A DNA stretch of 64,000 nt, taken from NCBI GenBank assembly GCA_025464975.1, contig JAODMT010000024.1:496001-560000 (forward strand), written 5' to 3'. Both the position numbers and the translations under genes were made by a program. Origin of the DNA: Microbacteriaceae bacterium. Its GTDB lineage: Bacteria > Actinomycetota > Actinomycetes > Actinomycetales > Microbacteriaceae. Shown here one piece after another: positions 18,028 to 26,995 of this stretch (position 1 is the stretch's first letter; each line of letters begins with the position of its first letter). Under the pieces are notes generated by a model. The model worked only from the letters and a program-made list of their open reading frames with translations. It was not told where the DNA came from and did not search any database.

Positions 18028-18972
18028 CTACCCGGGGTCGCCGATCCGCTCGAGCGCGTCAACGATGAGGGACCAGAATTTCGCATGGTCAAGGGCGAGG
18101 GCGGCGTGAGTGGTGCAGTCAGCCGGAGCCTCGGCGCGGAAGTCGGCAACGGTCATGCCGAGGGTGAGGGTTCCGGTGAGTTCCACGTTCAGCGGGACGC
18201 GCGCGACGGTCATCACCGTTGGGTCAATCACGAGCGCCACAGCGCACGGGTCGTGCACCGGCGGATGCTCGAAGCCCTGCGCAGTTCGGTAGGACTCGGC
18301 GAAGAACTCGAGAAGCTCGACCACGAAACGGGACGGACCCGTGCCGACGGCGGCGATGGCTGCGACGACATCCGGGGTCGCGAGCGCCTGATGGGTCAGG
18401 TCGAGGCCGACCATGGTGAGCTTCCACTTCTCGTTGAACACGATGTGGGCGGCCTCCGGGTCGATGACGATGTTGAACTCTGCCGCCGCGCTCCAGTTGC
18501 CGCCGTGGTAGCCGCCACCCATGAGTACGACCTCTTTGACCCTTTCGGCGATGCGGGGTTCCTTCCGCACGGCGAGAGCGATGTTGGTGAGGGCGCCCGT
18601 GGGAACAAGCGTGACGGTCGCCGGTGGGTTTTCCATGATGGTGTCGATGATCAGATCGACTGCGTGCCGCGGATCGACCTCGGTCAGCGGGCTCGGCAGA
18701 ACGGGTCCGTCGAGGCCGGATTCCCCGTGAATCGAGTCCGCCACCTCGGCGGTGCGCACGAGTGGACGGCTCGCCCCGGCGGCAAACGGCACCCCGGTGA
18801 TGCCGGCGATTCGAGCGACGGCCAGCGCGTTCCGGGTCACCTTCTCGATCGTCTGGTTTCCGTGAACGGTCGTCACGGCGAGGAGCTCGATCTCCGGGTT
18901 TCCGTGGGCAAGGATCAGCGCAATCGCGTCGTCGTGGCCCGGGTCACAGTCGAGGATTATTTTCTTCGCCAT
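18028..18972 (-). CDS. Inosine/uridine-preferring nucleoside hydrolase
   Basis: 314 residues. Hydrolyses ribonucleosides to base and ribose. The N-terminal calcium-binding motif DCDPGHDD, with the conserved Asp quartet, identifies the IUNH family; GALTNIAL and NIVIDPEAA are further family motifs. ATG 18972 has TAACCT 6 nt upstream, predicting leaderless expression, divergent from add with only 41 bp between the two start codons. The 157-bp gap downstream (17871-18027) holds no recognisable feature. It extends the nucleoside catabolism theme by a phosphate-independent route. Confidence 0.93.
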   Translation of the reverse strand: MAKKIILDCDPGHDDAIALILAHGNPEIELLAVTTVHGNQTIEKVTRNALAVARIAGITGVPFAAGASRPLVRTAEVADSIHGESGLDGPVLPSPLTEVDPRHAVDLIIDTIMENPPATVTLVPTGALTNIALAVRKEPRIAERVKEVVLMGGGYHGGNWSAAAEFNIVIDPEAAHIVFNEKWKLTMVGLDLTHQALATPDVVAAIAAVGTGPSRFVVELLEFFAESYRTAQGFEHPPVHDPCAVALVIDPTVMTVARVPLNVELTGTLTLGMTVADFRAEAPADCTTHAALALDHAKFWSLIVDALERIGDPG

Positions 18973-18978
18973 GCCGTC

Positions 18979-18984
18979 AGGTTA
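18979..18984 (-). promoter_or_regulatory. -10 box TAACCT, 6 nt before the nucleoside hydrolase
   Basis: Minus-strand TAACCT ends 6 nt from the ATG at 18972. Back to back with the add promoter in a 41-bp intergenic region. Confidence 0.5.
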
Positions 18985-19001
18985 CCGGCCGGTGCCAGCG
19001 A

Positions 19002-19007
19002 TAGATT
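19002..19007 (+). promoter_or_regulatory. add: -10 box TAGATT, 6 nt before add
   Basis: TAGATT ends 6 nt before the ATG at 19014. Its -35 region would lie within the hydrolase 5' region, so the two promoters overlap physically. Confidence 0.5.
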
Positions 19008-19013
19008 TGCCCT

Positions 19014-20135
19014 ATGACCACTTTCCCCGACGACTTCGTCCTGCCGGGCGGTGGCGCAAACATTACCGCCCTGCCAAAGATCTCACTGCACGATCACCTC
19101 GACGGGGGGCTGCGTCCGCAGTCGATCATCGAGCTCGCAGGCGCGATCGACCTCGATCTTCCGGAAACGGATGCCGACGCACTCGGCGACTGGTTCGCGG
19201 CGAAGTCGGACTCCGGTTCGCTCGTCGAGTACCTCAAGACCTTCGACGTCACCATCGCCGTGATGCAGACGACGGAGGGGCTCGCGCGGGTCGCCCGCGA
19301 GTTCGTCGAGGACCTGGCAGCCGACGGTGTCATTTACGGCGAGGTTCGGTGGGCGCCGGAGCAGCACCTCACCCGCGGCCTCAGCCTCGATGACACGGTG
19401 GAGGCGGTGCAGCAGGGAATCGCCGAGGGCATCGACATTGTGAAGCATTCGGGACGCCGCATCCGCATCGGCCAACTGGTGACCGCGATGCGCCACGCCG
19501 ACCGGGGGCTGGAGATCGCCCAACTCGCCGTGCGTCACCGCAACAATGGCGTGGTCGGATTCGACATCGCCGGCGCCGAGGCGGGATTCCCGGCCGGCAA
19601 TCACCGCGAGGCTTTCGACTACCTCGCGCGGCACTATTTCCCGACCACCGTTCACGCCGGCGAGGCCGACGGCCTTGAGAGCATCCGCGGAGCACTCTTC
19701 GACGGACGCGCCCTGCGGCTCGGACACGGTGTGCGGCTGGCGGAGGACATCACCGTCGATCGTCAGGACGACGAGAACACCTACGTCGAGCTCGGGCGCC
19801 TGTCCCAGTGGGTGAAGGATCGCGAGATTGCTCTCGAGTTGAGCCCGTCGTCCAACCTGCAGACCGGAGCGATCGAGCAGTGGGGCGACGAGCTCATCGA
19901 CCACCCATTCGACCTGCTGTACCAGCTGGGATTCCGGGTCACCGTCAACACGGACAACCGGCTGATGAGCAACACGTCGCTCAGCCGCGAACTCGCGCTC
20001 CTCGCCGAGACCTTCGACTACGACCTGACCGATTTCGAGGTGTTCCAGCTGAACGCGGCCGCCGCGAGCTTCCTTCCGATCGAGGACCGCGAAGACCTCG
20101 CTGACGAGATCAGCGCCGGTTTCGAGAAGGCCTAA
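19014..20135 (+). CDS. add: Adenosine deaminase
   Basis: 373 residues. Converts adenosine and deoxyadenosine to inosine forms, feeding purine nucleoside phosphorylase or the hydrolase. The zinc-binding HDH (H26, H28 in SLHDHLDGG), the HAGEADG motif and the C-terminal NTDNRLMSNTSLSRE metal/catalytic motif are present. ATG 19014 is preceded by a TAGATT box. Its TAA overlaps the PTS IIA start (TAATG). Confidence 0.95.
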   Translation: MTTFPDDFVLPGGGANITALPKISLHDHLDGGLRPQSIIELAGAIDLDLPETDADALGDWFAAKSDSGSLVEYLKTFDVTIAVMQTTEGLARVAREFVEDLAADGVIYGEVRWAPEQHLTRGLSLDDTVEAVQQGIAEGIDIVKHSGRRIRIGQLVTAMRHADRGLEIAQLAVRHRNNGVVGFDIAGAEAGFPAGNHREAFDYLARHYFPTTVHAGEADGLESIRGALFDGRALRLGHGVRLAEDITVDRQDDENTYVELGRLSQWVKDREIALELSPSSNLQTGAIEQWGDELIDHPFDLLYQLGFRVTVNTDNRLMSNTSLSRELALLAETFDYDLTDFEVFQLNAAAASFLPIEDREDLADEISAGFEKA

Positions 20136-20581
20136 TGACGCTCGCGCCCGTCGCCGAAGCCGCGATCATCATCGGCGCGGAGGTCGATGATTGGCGCGCG
20201 GCCGTGCGGCTTGCTGGACGTGCACTGAGCGACTCCGGTTCCACTCTCCCCGGCTACGCCGACGAGATGGTGCGGATGATTGAGCAGTACGGTCCGTACG
20301 TCGTGATCGCCCCGGGGCTGGCCCTCGCGCACGCTAGACCGGGCCCCGACGTGCTGAGCGACGGGCTCGCGATCGTCACGCTCGCGACACCGGTGTCGTT
20401 CGGGCATCCGCACAACGACCCGGTCCGGGTTGTGCTCGGGCTTGCGATCAAGTCCTCGGACGGCCACCTCGAGTCGGTGGCCGCGCTCGCCAACATATTC
20501 AACGGATCGACCGCCATTGCCGACCTGGCCGCGGCGGAGAGTCCGGCCGAAGTAATAGAAATCATGCAGGGAAAGACATGA
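20135..20581 (+). CDS. PTS EIIA component (mannitol/fructose/ascorbate type)
   Basis: 148 residues, the size of a free-standing PTS_EIIA_2 domain. H66 in LALAHARPG is the expected phosphorylated histidine. VSFGHPHNDPV is the matching downstream motif. It would carry phosphate from HPr to EIIB. It overlaps add by one base and EIIB by four, so all three are coupled, which ties this PTS pair to nucleoside breakdown. No EIIC permease gene is in the window. Confidence 0.88.
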   Translation: MTLAPVAEAAIIIGAEVDDWRAAVRLAGRALSDSGSTLPGYADEMVRMIEQYGPYVVIAPGLALAHARPGPDVLSDGLAIVTLATPVSFGHPHNDPVRVVLGLAIKSSDGHLESVAALANIFNGSTAIADLAAAESPAEVIEIMQGKT

Positions 20582-20850
20582 AAATAGTCGCAATCTGCGG
20601 GGCAGGCATCGGAAGCTCCGGCATCCTCAAGGTCAACGCCGAACGCGTGCTCGACCGTCTCGGGTTCGAAGCGGACGTCACGGCCGCCCACGTCGGCAGC
20701 CTCGCGAGCGACGCGGCCGACGCACAGATCATCCTCACGTCGGCGGAGTTCGTGGACGTGATCGGCGCGACCAACGCGGACGTCATCGTCATCGAGAACT
20801 ACTTCGACACCGACGAGCTGACCCGGAAGCTCGAGGCGGCGCTCGGCTGA
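20578..20850 (+). CDS. PTS EIIB component (ascorbate/galactitol type)
   Basis: 90 residues. C7 in CGAGIGSSGI is the phosphocysteine of the lactose/ascorbate-type EIIB fold. It would pass phosphate from EIIA H66 to a sugar in an EIIC. No EIIC follows: the next gene is on the other strand after 70 bp. A strong hairpin covers the stop codon. The missing permease may be elsewhere in the genome, or the pair may have a regulatory role. Confidence 0.87.
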   Translation: MKIVAICGAGIGSSGILKVNAERVLDRLGFEADVTAAHVGSLASDAADAQIILTSAEFVDVIGATNADVIVIENYFDTDELTRKLEAALG

Positions 20851-20875
20851 ACGGCCGGGCTTGCCGTTCAGCCGA
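20843..20875. terminator. 13-bp perfect hairpin between EIIB and the phospho-sugar mutase
   Basis: Arms 20843-20855 and 20863-20875 (core GGCTGAACGGC / GCCGTTCAGCC) with a 7-nt loop. The left arm includes the EIIB stop codon. There is no strong T-run, but the position between convergent genes suggests a bidirectional terminator. Confidence 0.6.
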
Positions 20876-20920
20876 AGCTCAGCAGCCGGGTTGCAGCGGC
20901 GTGAGTTCAGCAGCGTGGGG

Positions 20921-22582
20921 TCAATACAGGAATTCGGAGACCCCCGCCGCCAGTCGATCGACTGCCGCGCGCGCCTGTGATCGCCGCTCGGCGGCCGTTC
21001 CCTCGGCGCTCGATGCGTCGATGTAGGCCTTGACCTTCGGTTCCGTTCCGCTGGGCCGCACTATGACGCGGGAGCCGTCCTCGAGCCAAATGCGCAGGAT
21101 GTCGCTGGCCGGCAGTCCGGCGAAGCCGTCGGTGAAGTCGTCGACCTGTCGCACGGCCACGCCGCCGATTGCCTGGGGCGGGCGTGACCGCAGCCGGCTC
21201 ATCATGACCGGGATGTCGCCGAGGTCCGTCACCCGAATCGAAATCTGTGCCGACTCGAACGCGCCGAATCGAGCGGCGAAGTCGGCGCGGTGGTTGAGTA
21301 ACGACTTGCCGGCGGCCTTGAGCTCCGAAACGAGTGCGATGAAGTCCACCGCGGCAGAGATGCCGTCTTTGTCGCGCACCTTCCGCGGGTCGACGAGGTA
21401 GCCGAGCGCCTCCTCGTAGCCATAGGAAAGCCCGGGAACCCGCGACACCCATTTGAATCCGGTGAGGGTGTCCACGTATTCGAGGTTGTACTCTTTCGCG
21501 ACTCTCTCGAGTGCTGGGGAGCTCACGATCGAGGCGGCAAGGGTGCCGGCCTCTCCCGCTTCGGCGAGCCGCTCCGCGGCCCGCCAGCCGAGCAGGGCGC
21601 CAACCTCGTTACCGGACAGTCGCTCCCAGCCGCCGTCGGCACCCGGAACCCCGATGGCGAGACGGTCGGCATCCGGATCGTTGGCGACCACGAGTTCCGC
21701 CGCGGATTCGGTCGCTGTCGTGAAGGCCAGATCCATGGCGCCCGGCTCCTCCGGGTTGGGAAAGGCGACGGTCGGGAAGGCGGCGTTTGGTTCGATCTGC
21801 GCGGCGACCGGAATCGGGTCCGCGAAGCCGGCCTCGAGGAACACCCGGCGGGCGGTCTCCCAACCGACGCCGTGCATCGCCGTGTACACGTAGCGAAGCG
21901 TCGATGGGGTGCCGCGCGAGAGCGAGGCGGTTCGCCGAACGTACTCGTCGAGCACCCCTTCCCCCGCCATCTCGAAGTCATCTGATCGCCGCAGTTCGAG
22001 CACGTTGGCCGAGGCCGCGATCTCGAGAATTCGGTCCGCGATTTCCCCGTCGACTGGTGGCACGATCTGCGAGCCGCGATCCTCGCCGCCGAGGTAGACC
22101 TTGTACCCGTTGTCGGCCGGCGGATTGTGGCTGGCGGTCACCATGATCCCTGCGCTCGTGGCGAGGTGACGCACGGCGAAGGCGAGCACGGGAGTCGGGA
22201 GCGGCCGGGGAAGCAGAACCGCGCGCACCCCGGCGCCGGCCATGATCCGAGCGGAGTCGGTAGCGAACACTTGGGAGTTCTTGCGACCGTCGTAGCCGAT
22301 CACGACGCTCGGATGTTCCTCGCGGGAGAGGAGGAAGGCCGCGAAACCGGCGGCGGCCTGCGAGACCAGCACCCGATTCATCCGATTGGAACCCGCCTCG
22401 ATGCGCCCACGCAGCCCCGCCGTTCCGAAGGCGAGTCTGGTGTCGAATCGGTCGTGCAGTTCGGCGAGTGCGCCGTCCGCCCCGGCTGACGCATCCGCGA
22501 TCAGCGCGTCCAGTTCGGCGCGGGTCTCCTCATCCGGGTCCTGGTCCCGCCAGGCTCGGGCGGTGTCGATGACGTCCGTCAT
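20921..22582 (-). CDS. Long phospho-sugar mutase (phosphomannomutase annotation; phosphopentomutase plausible)
   Basis: 553 residues of the alpha-D-phosphohexomutase superfamily. The catalytic serine is S151 in TASHNPP, the metal loop is NDPDADRLAIG and the phosphate-binding loop is RPSGTEPK. The N-terminal FGTAGLRGRIEAGSNRMN and the ~550-residue length match the PGM2/PgcA/PmmB subgroup rather than ~450-residue ManB. Human PGM2 of this subgroup is a phosphopentomutase (established). The gene overlaps punA by 4 bp (ATGA), so interconversion of ribose-1-P and ribose-5-P after PNP is a good hypothesis. A ManB role with manC is the alternative. Confidence 0.88.
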   Translation of the reverse strand: MTDVIDTARAWRDQDPDEETRAELDALIADASAGADGALAELHDRFDTRLAFGTAGLRGRIEAGSNRMNRVLVSQAAAGFAAFLLSREEHPSVVIGYDGRKNSQVFATDSARIMAGAGVRAVLLPRPLPTPVLAFAVRHLATSAGIMVTASHNPPADNGYKVYLGGEDRGSQIVPPVDGEIADRILEIAASANVLELRRSDDFEMAGEGVLDEYVRRTASLSRGTPSTLRYVYTAMHGVGWETARRVFLEAGFADPIPVAAQIEPNAAFPTVAFPNPEEPGAMDLAFTTATESAAELVVANDPDADRLAIGVPGADGGWERLSGNEVGALLGWRAAERLAEAGEAGTLAASIVSSPALERVAKEYNLEYVDTLTGFKWVSRVPGLSYGYEEALGYLVDPRKVRDKDGISAAVDFIALVSELKAAGKSLLNHRADFAARFGAFESAQISIRVTDLGDIPVMMSRLRSRPPQAIGGVAVRQVDDFTDGFAGLPASDILRIWLEDGSRVIVRPSGTEPKVKAYIDASSAEGTAAERRSQARAAVDRLAAGVSEFLY

Positions 22583-23400
22583 AGCTCGGCAACGATTCGG
22601 GCGAGAAGCGCGCTGATCACCGGTTCCGCGGCCCTGCCGGCGTCGAGCACCTCGGCGTGGCTCAGCGGCGTCTTCTGGATGCCGGCCGCGAGATTGGTGA
22701 TGAGGGAGAGGCCGAGGATCTCCATCCCTGCCTGGCGGGCGGCGATCGCCTCGAGCGCGGTGGACATGCCGACGATGTGGCCCCCGATTGTCTTGGCCAT
22801 CTGCACTTCGGCGGGAGTCTCGTAGTGCGGCCCGCGGAACTGCGTGTAGACCCCCTCGTCGAGACTTGGCTCGACCTGCCGGGCAATCTCGCGCAGCCGG
22901 GAACTGTACAGGTCGGTCAGGTCGATGAAGGTCGCACCCTCGAGCGGGGAGTCCGCGGTCAGATTGATGTGGTCGCTGATCAGGACCGGGGTTCCCGGGG
23001 ACCAGGTCTCCCGGATGCCGCCGGCGCCGTTCGTGAGGATCATGGTCGTCGCGCCCGTCGCCGCGGCGGTTCGCACCGAGTGGACCACCCGGCGCACACC
23101 GTGCCCCTCGTAGTAGTGGGTGCGGGCCCCGATGACGAGGGCGCGCTTTCCCCCCGGAAGAAGAATCGAGCGAAGGGTGCCGACATGTCCCTCGAGCGCC
23201 GGGCGGCTGAAGCCGGTGATCTCGGCGGCGGGGATCGTCGCCGTGGTCTCCCCGATGAGGTCCGCTGCCTTGCCCCAGCCGCTCCCGAGCGTGAGTGCGA
23301 TGTCATGTCGTTCCACGCCGGTGCGTTCGGCGATTTCGGCCGCGGCGGCGGCGGCGATTTCGAAAGGATCAGCTGACTGGTCGTCGAGGGGATTCGGCAT
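22579..23400 (-). CDS. Purine-nucleoside phosphorylase (trimeric type)
   Basis: 273 residues. Phosphorolysis of inosine and guanosine (and deoxy forms) to base and pentose-1-phosphate. TLGSGWGKAAD is the N-terminal phosphate loop; RTHYYEGHG, LTNGAGGI and FRGPHYETPAE are hallmark motifs of the ~270-aa low-molecular-mass PNP family, as in mycobacterial deoD/punA. ATG 23400 has TAGAGT 6 nt upstream. Coupled to the mutase by ATGA. Confidence 0.95.
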   Translation of the reverse strand: MPNPLDDQSADPFEIAAAAAAEIAERTGVERHDIALTLGSGWGKAADLIGETTATIPAAEITGFSRPALEGHVGTLRSILLPGGKRALVIGARTHYYEGHGVRRVVHSVRTAAATGATTMILTNGAGGIRETWSPGTPVLISDHINLTADSPLEGATFIDLTDLYSSRLREIARQVEPSLDEGVYTQFRGPHYETPAEVQMAKTIGGHIVGMSTALEAIAARQAGMEILGLSLITNLAAGIQKTPLSHAEVLDAGRAAEPVISALLARIVAEL

Positions 23401-23406
23401 CCGCCC

Positions 23407-23412
23407 ACTCTA
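23407..23412 (-). promoter_or_regulatory. -10 box TAGAGT, 6 nt before PNP
   Basis: Minus-strand TAGAGT ends 6 nt from the ATG at 23400, predicting leaderless PNP-mutase mRNA. Confidence 0.5.
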
Positions 23413-23521
23413 TTGCGGAGCATGGCCTCTCAGGCGATTGGAGCGGATGCCGCGAGCCGCGGGCGGCGGCCTCGCGGCGCCTGATTACCTGACCCCGTTC
23501 CCTCTACAGGAGAATGGGCGC

Positions 23522-24955
23522 ATGGCCTATGAATTCGAGCGGAAGCAACGCATCGCGATCATCGGGGGCGGGCCTGGCGGCTACGAGGCCGCCATCACCG
23601 GTGCCCAGATGGGCGCGGAGGTCACCGTCATCGAGCGAGTCGGCGTCGGCGGGTCCGCGGTGTTGACGGATGTTGTTCCCTCGAAGACCCTCATCGCCAC
23701 CGCGGAGGCCGCGAACGCGATCGGCGAGGCCGCCGACCTCGGAGTGCAGTTCTTCACTCGCGGCGAATCCGGTCGCCCGGTTCGCCCCGACATCGCCGTC
23801 AACCTCGCCGCGGTGAACCAGCGGCTGCTTCGCCTCGCGCGTCAGCAGTCAGAGGACATGAAATCGCAGCTGATCAAGGCCGGGGTCAGCGTCATTCAGG
23901 GCGACGGCCGGCTCGACGGACCCAACCGGGTGATCGTCTCGACCGGGGGCAAGACGAGCACCGACTTCGACGAGATCAATGCTGACACGATTGTCGTGTC
24001 GGTCGGCGCGAGCCCCCGCATCCTCCCCTCGGCCAAGCCGGACGGCGAACGCATCTTCAGCTGGACCCAGCTGTACTCCCTCAAGGAGACGCCGGAGCAT
24101 CTGATCGTCGTGGGATCCGGGGTCACCGGCGCGGAGTTCGCCTCGGCGTTCCGTGCTCTCGGCTCGAACGTCACTCTCATTTCCTCTCGCGATCAGGTGC
24201 TGCCGGGCGAGGACGCCGACGCCGCGCGGGTGATCGAGGACGTCTTCACCCGCAACGGGATGACCGTGCTCTCCAAGTCCCGGGCAAGTTCCGTCGAGCG
24301 CACCGCCGACGGGGTCATCGCCACGCTCTCGGACGGGCGCACAGTAGAGGGAAGCCACTGCCTGATGGCCGTCGGCGCGGTGCCGAACACCGCGGGGATC
24401 GGCCTTGATGAGGCCGGCGTGCAACTCACCGACTCCGGGCACATTCGGGTCAACCGGGTCGCCCGCACCTCGATGCCCTCGATCTACGCCGCCGGGGACT
24501 GCTCCGACTTTCTGCCGCTCGCGTCCGTCGCCTCGATGCAGGGACGAACGGCTGTCTTCCACGCGATGGGCGACGCGGTCAATCCGACGGAACTTCGCAA
24601 CGTGGCATCCAACATCTTCACCCAACCCGAGATCGCCACCGTCGGCTGGTCGCAGAAGCAGATCGAGGACGGCATCGCGCAGGGCGAGATCTACAAACTG
24701 CCGCTCGCCTCGAATCCGCGGGCGAAGATGATGGGAATCAAGGACGGTTTCGTCAAACTGTTCGCCAGGACCGGATCGGGAACGGTCATCGGCGGAGTGA
24801 TCGTCGCCCCGCGTGCGTCCGAGCTCATCCTTCCGATCGCGATCGCCGTCGAGCACCGGTTGACCGTCGACCAGGTCGCTCGAGCGTTCGCCGTCTACCC
24901 GTCGCTGTCGGACAGCATCACGGATGCCGCGCGCGCAATGCACATCGTCAACTGA
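23522..24955 (+). CDS. lpdA: NAD(P)H-quinone dehydrogenase, lipoamide-dehydrogenase-like flavoprotein
   Basis: 477 residues. FAD fold IAIIGGGPGGYEAA (residue 11 on), NAD fold IVVGSGVTGAEFAS, second FAD motif SIYAAGDCSD and a C-terminal dimerisation domain. At residues 42-55, GVGGSAVLTDVVPSKT, both cysteines of the usual CxxxxC redox disulfide are missing, so it cannot act as a lipoamide dehydrogenase. The pattern is that of mycobacterial LpdA (Rv3303c type), which reduces quinones with NAD(P)H. Start ATG 23522 follows ACAGGAGAATGGGCGC; the longer frame runs over the PNP gene. A repeat region separates it from the convergent accA. Confidence 0.92.
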   Translation: MAYEFERKQRIAIIGGGPGGYEAAITGAQMGAEVTVIERVGVGGSAVLTDVVPSKTLIATAEAANAIGEAADLGVQFFTRGESGRPVRPDIAVNLAAVNQRLLRLARQQSEDMKSQLIKAGVSVIQGDGRLDGPNRVIVSTGGKTSTDFDEINADTIVVSVGASPRILPSAKPDGERIFSWTQLYSLKETPEHLIVVGSGVTGAEFASAFRALGSNVTLISSRDQVLPGEDADAARVIEDVFTRNGMTVLSKSRASSVERTADGVIATLSDGRTVEGSHCLMAVGAVPNTAGIGLDEAGVQLTDSGHIRVNRVARTSMPSIYAAGDCSDFLPLASVASMQGRTAVFHAMGDAVNPTELRNVASNIFTQPEIATVGWSQKQIEDGIAQGEIYKLPLASNPRAKMMGIKDGFVKLFARTGSGTVIGGVIVAPRASELILPIAIAVEHRLTVDQVARAFAVYPSLSDSITDAARAMHIVN

Positions 24956-25147
24956 CTGTAGGTCGAGCACGGCGCGCAGCGCCTGTCTGTGGGTCGAGTA
25001 CGGCGCGCAGCGCCTGCCTGTGGGTCGAGTAGGGCGCGCAGCGCCTGTATCGAGACCTGCGCTGCGGTGTGGCGGTCTCGATACGCACGCTGGCGCTCGC
25101 TAATCGACCCGAGGAAGAGCGTGGCTGGCGCTCGCTACTCGACCCGC
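24956..25147. repeat. Dispersed GGTCGAGTAG repeat, copy B
   Basis: Three diverged ~31-bp direct units (GGTCGAGCACGGCGCGCAGC, then GGTCGAGTACGG and GGTCGAGTAGGG variants), then TATCGAGACC, inverted GGTCTCGATACGC, and CTACTCGACC at the right end. It fills the 203-bp gap between convergent lpdA and the carboxylase alpha gene. Confidence 0.8.
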
Positions 25148-25158
25148 GAAACGCGCAC

Positions 25159-26916
25159 TCAGCCGGCGATGTCGAGCAGAAGGTGACCGGAAGACACCGT
25201 CTCGCCGACCATCGCGTTCACGTTCGCGATGGTGCCGTCCTTGTGGGCGGTGATCGGCTGCTCCATCTTCATCGCCTCGAGCACGAGGATGAGGTCGCCC
25301 TTGACGACGGCGTCGCCCTCGCCGACCGCAAGCTTCACGATGGTCGCCTGCATCGGCGCCTTCACCGAGTCACCGGTCGCGGTGACGACGGTTCCGGAAC
25401 CGCCGCGTCGACGCGGCGGCGCCCCGAGTGAACCGGAGCCGGTAGCGGCGCCAGACAGTCGGGCCGGCAGGCTCACCTGGATGCGCTTGCCGTCGACCTC
25501 GACCACGAGGCTCTGCCGGGGTGCCGGCGCGGTCGCCTCAGCAAGTGACCCGCTCCACGGCTCGATGTCATTGACGAATTCGGTTTCGATCCACCTGGTG
25601 TAGACGGAGAAGGGGGAGGAGGTGAACGCCGGATCCCGAACGATCTTGCGGTGGAACGGCAGCACAGTGGGAAGCCCGGTCACCTCGAACTCGTCGAGCG
25701 CCCGGCGGGAACGCTCGAGGGCGTCCTCCCGGCTGGAGCCGGTGACGATGAGCTTGGCCAGGAGGGAATCGAACGCGCCGCTGATCACGTCGCCGGTCGT
25801 GACTCCGCTGTCCACGCGCACGCCCGGGCCTCCGGGGAAGCGCAGGGCGTGCACCGGTCCCGGGGCTGGCATGAAACCCAGTCCGGGATCCTCGCCGTTG
25901 ATGCGAAATTCGAACGAATGCCCCTCCGGAACGGGGTCGGCGTAGTCCAGCGAGCCGCCCTCGGCGAGTCGGAACTGCTCACGCACGAGGTCGATACCGG
26001 TGACCTCTTCGGACACGGGATGCTCGACCTGCAGCCGGGTGTTCACCTCGAGGAAGGAGATGGTGCCGTCCTTCGCGACGAGGAACTCGCACGTGCCGGC
26101 GCCTACGTAGCCGACCTCTTTGAGGATCGCCTTCGACGCGGAGTACAGCAGCGCGTTCTGCTCGTCGGAGAGGAAGGGTGCCGGCGCTTCCTCGACCAGC
26201 TTCTGGTGGCGGCGCTGGAGTGAGCAGTCACGGGTGGAGACGACGACCACAGTGCCGAGGGAGTCGGCGAGGCACTGGGTCTCGACATGACGCGGCTGAT
26301 CAAGGTACTTCTCGACGAAGCATTCGCCCCGACCGAACGCGGCGATGGCCTCTCGGGTGGCGGACTCGAACAGCTCGGGGATCTCCTCGCGAGTGCGAGC
26401 GACCTTCAGGCCGCGGCCGCCGCCGCCGAACGCTGCCTTGATGGCCACGGGGAGGCCGTGCACGTCGACGAAGTCGAGCACCTCCTGAGCGCCGGAGACG
26501 GGGTTCAGCGTGCCGGGGGCCAGCGGGGCTCCGACCTTTTCCGCGATGTGGCGCGCGGATACCTTGTCGCCAAGCTTTTCGATGGCCTCGGGTGACGGGC
26601 CGATCCAGATCAACCCGGCTTCGATCACGGCGCGGGCGAAATCGGCGTTCTCCGCCAGGAATCCGTAGCCGGGGTGAACGGCATCCGCGCCGGAGCGGCG
26701 GGCGATCGACAGCACCTTGTCCACGCGGAGGTAGGTGTCGGCGCTTGTCGCACCGTCGAGCGCGAACGCTTCGTCCGCGAGCTTCACGTGCCGGGCATCC
26801 CGGTCCTGGTCGGCGTAGATGGCGACGGAGCCTATTCCGCTGTCCTTCGCCGCCCGGATGACGCGGACGGCAATTTCGCCTCGGTTGGCGATCAGGATCT
26901 TCGTGATGCGGGGCAT
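25159..26916 (-). CDS. Acetyl-/propionyl-CoA carboxylase alpha subunit (biotin carboxylase + BCCP)
   Basis: 585 residues. The biotin carboxylase part runs from [15 protein letters not shown] to about residue 450, with ATP-grasp glycine loop [11 protein letters not shown] and catalytic [10 protein letters not shown]. The C-terminal biotinyl domain ends with EAMKMEQPI; the biotinylated Lys is about K550. The linker (~460-515) is low in conservation. With the beta and epsilon subunits at 32.4-34.2 kb it forms the actinobacterial acyl-CoA carboxylase supplying malonyl- or methylmalonyl-CoA. TAGGCT lies 8 nt before the ATG (26925-26930), so the leader is very short or absent. Confidence 0.96.
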   Translation of the reverse strand: MPRITKILIANRGEIAVRVIRAAKDSGIGSVAIYADQDRDARHVKLADEAFALDGATSADTYLRVDKVLSIARRSGADAVHPGYGFLAENADFARAVIEAGLIWIGPSPEAIEKLGDKVSARHIAEKVGAPLAPGTLNPVSGAQEVLDFVDVHGLPVAIKAAFGGGGRGLKVARTREEIPELFESATREAIAAFGRGECFVEKYLDQPRHVETQCLADSLGTVVVVSTRDCSLQRRHQKLVEEAPAPFLSDEQNALLYSASKAILKEVGYVGAGTCEFLVAKDGTISFLEVNTRLQVEHPVSEEVTGIDLVREQFRLAEGGSLDYADPVPEGHSFEFRINGEDPGLGFMPAPGPVHALRFPGGPGVRVDSGVTTGDVISGAFDSLLAKLIVTGSSREDALERSRRALDEFEVTGLPTVLPFHRKIVRDPAFTSSPFSVYTRWIETEFVNDIEPWSGSLAEATAPAPRQSLVVEVDGKRIQVSLPARLSGAATGSGSLGAPPRRRGGSGTVVTATGDSVKAPMQATIVKLAVGEGDAVVKGDLILVLEAMKMEQPITAHKDGTIANVNAMVGETVSSGHLLLDIAG

Positions 26917-26924
26917 AGTTCCTT

Positions 26925-26930
26925 AGCCTA
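26925..26930 (-). promoter_or_regulatory. -10 box TAGGCT, 8 nt before the carboxylase alpha gene
   Basis: Minus-strand TAGGCT with 8 nt to the ATG at 26916; the spacer AAGGAACT contains AAGG. Near-leaderless. Confidence 0.4.
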
Positions 26931-26995
26931 GGGCGAGCGCGCCGACCCCCTTTGGCGTAGCCATACAAAAATACCGGCGCGGTCAGGGAGATGCG

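Noticed and set aside
17871-18149. N-terminal extension of the DUF559-type gene
   Set aside because: The frame is open but the added residues are Pro/Arg-rich with no homology pattern and would overlap the nucleoside hydrolase 3' end.
20851-20920. Remnant of a PTS EIIC gene after EIIB
   Set aside because: Only 70 bp and mostly hairpin; no hydrophobic coding remnant in any frame.
24956-25147. CRISPR array
   Set aside because: The ~31-bp units are adjacent and diverged, with no unique spacers and no cas genes; they belong to a dispersed intergenic repeat.
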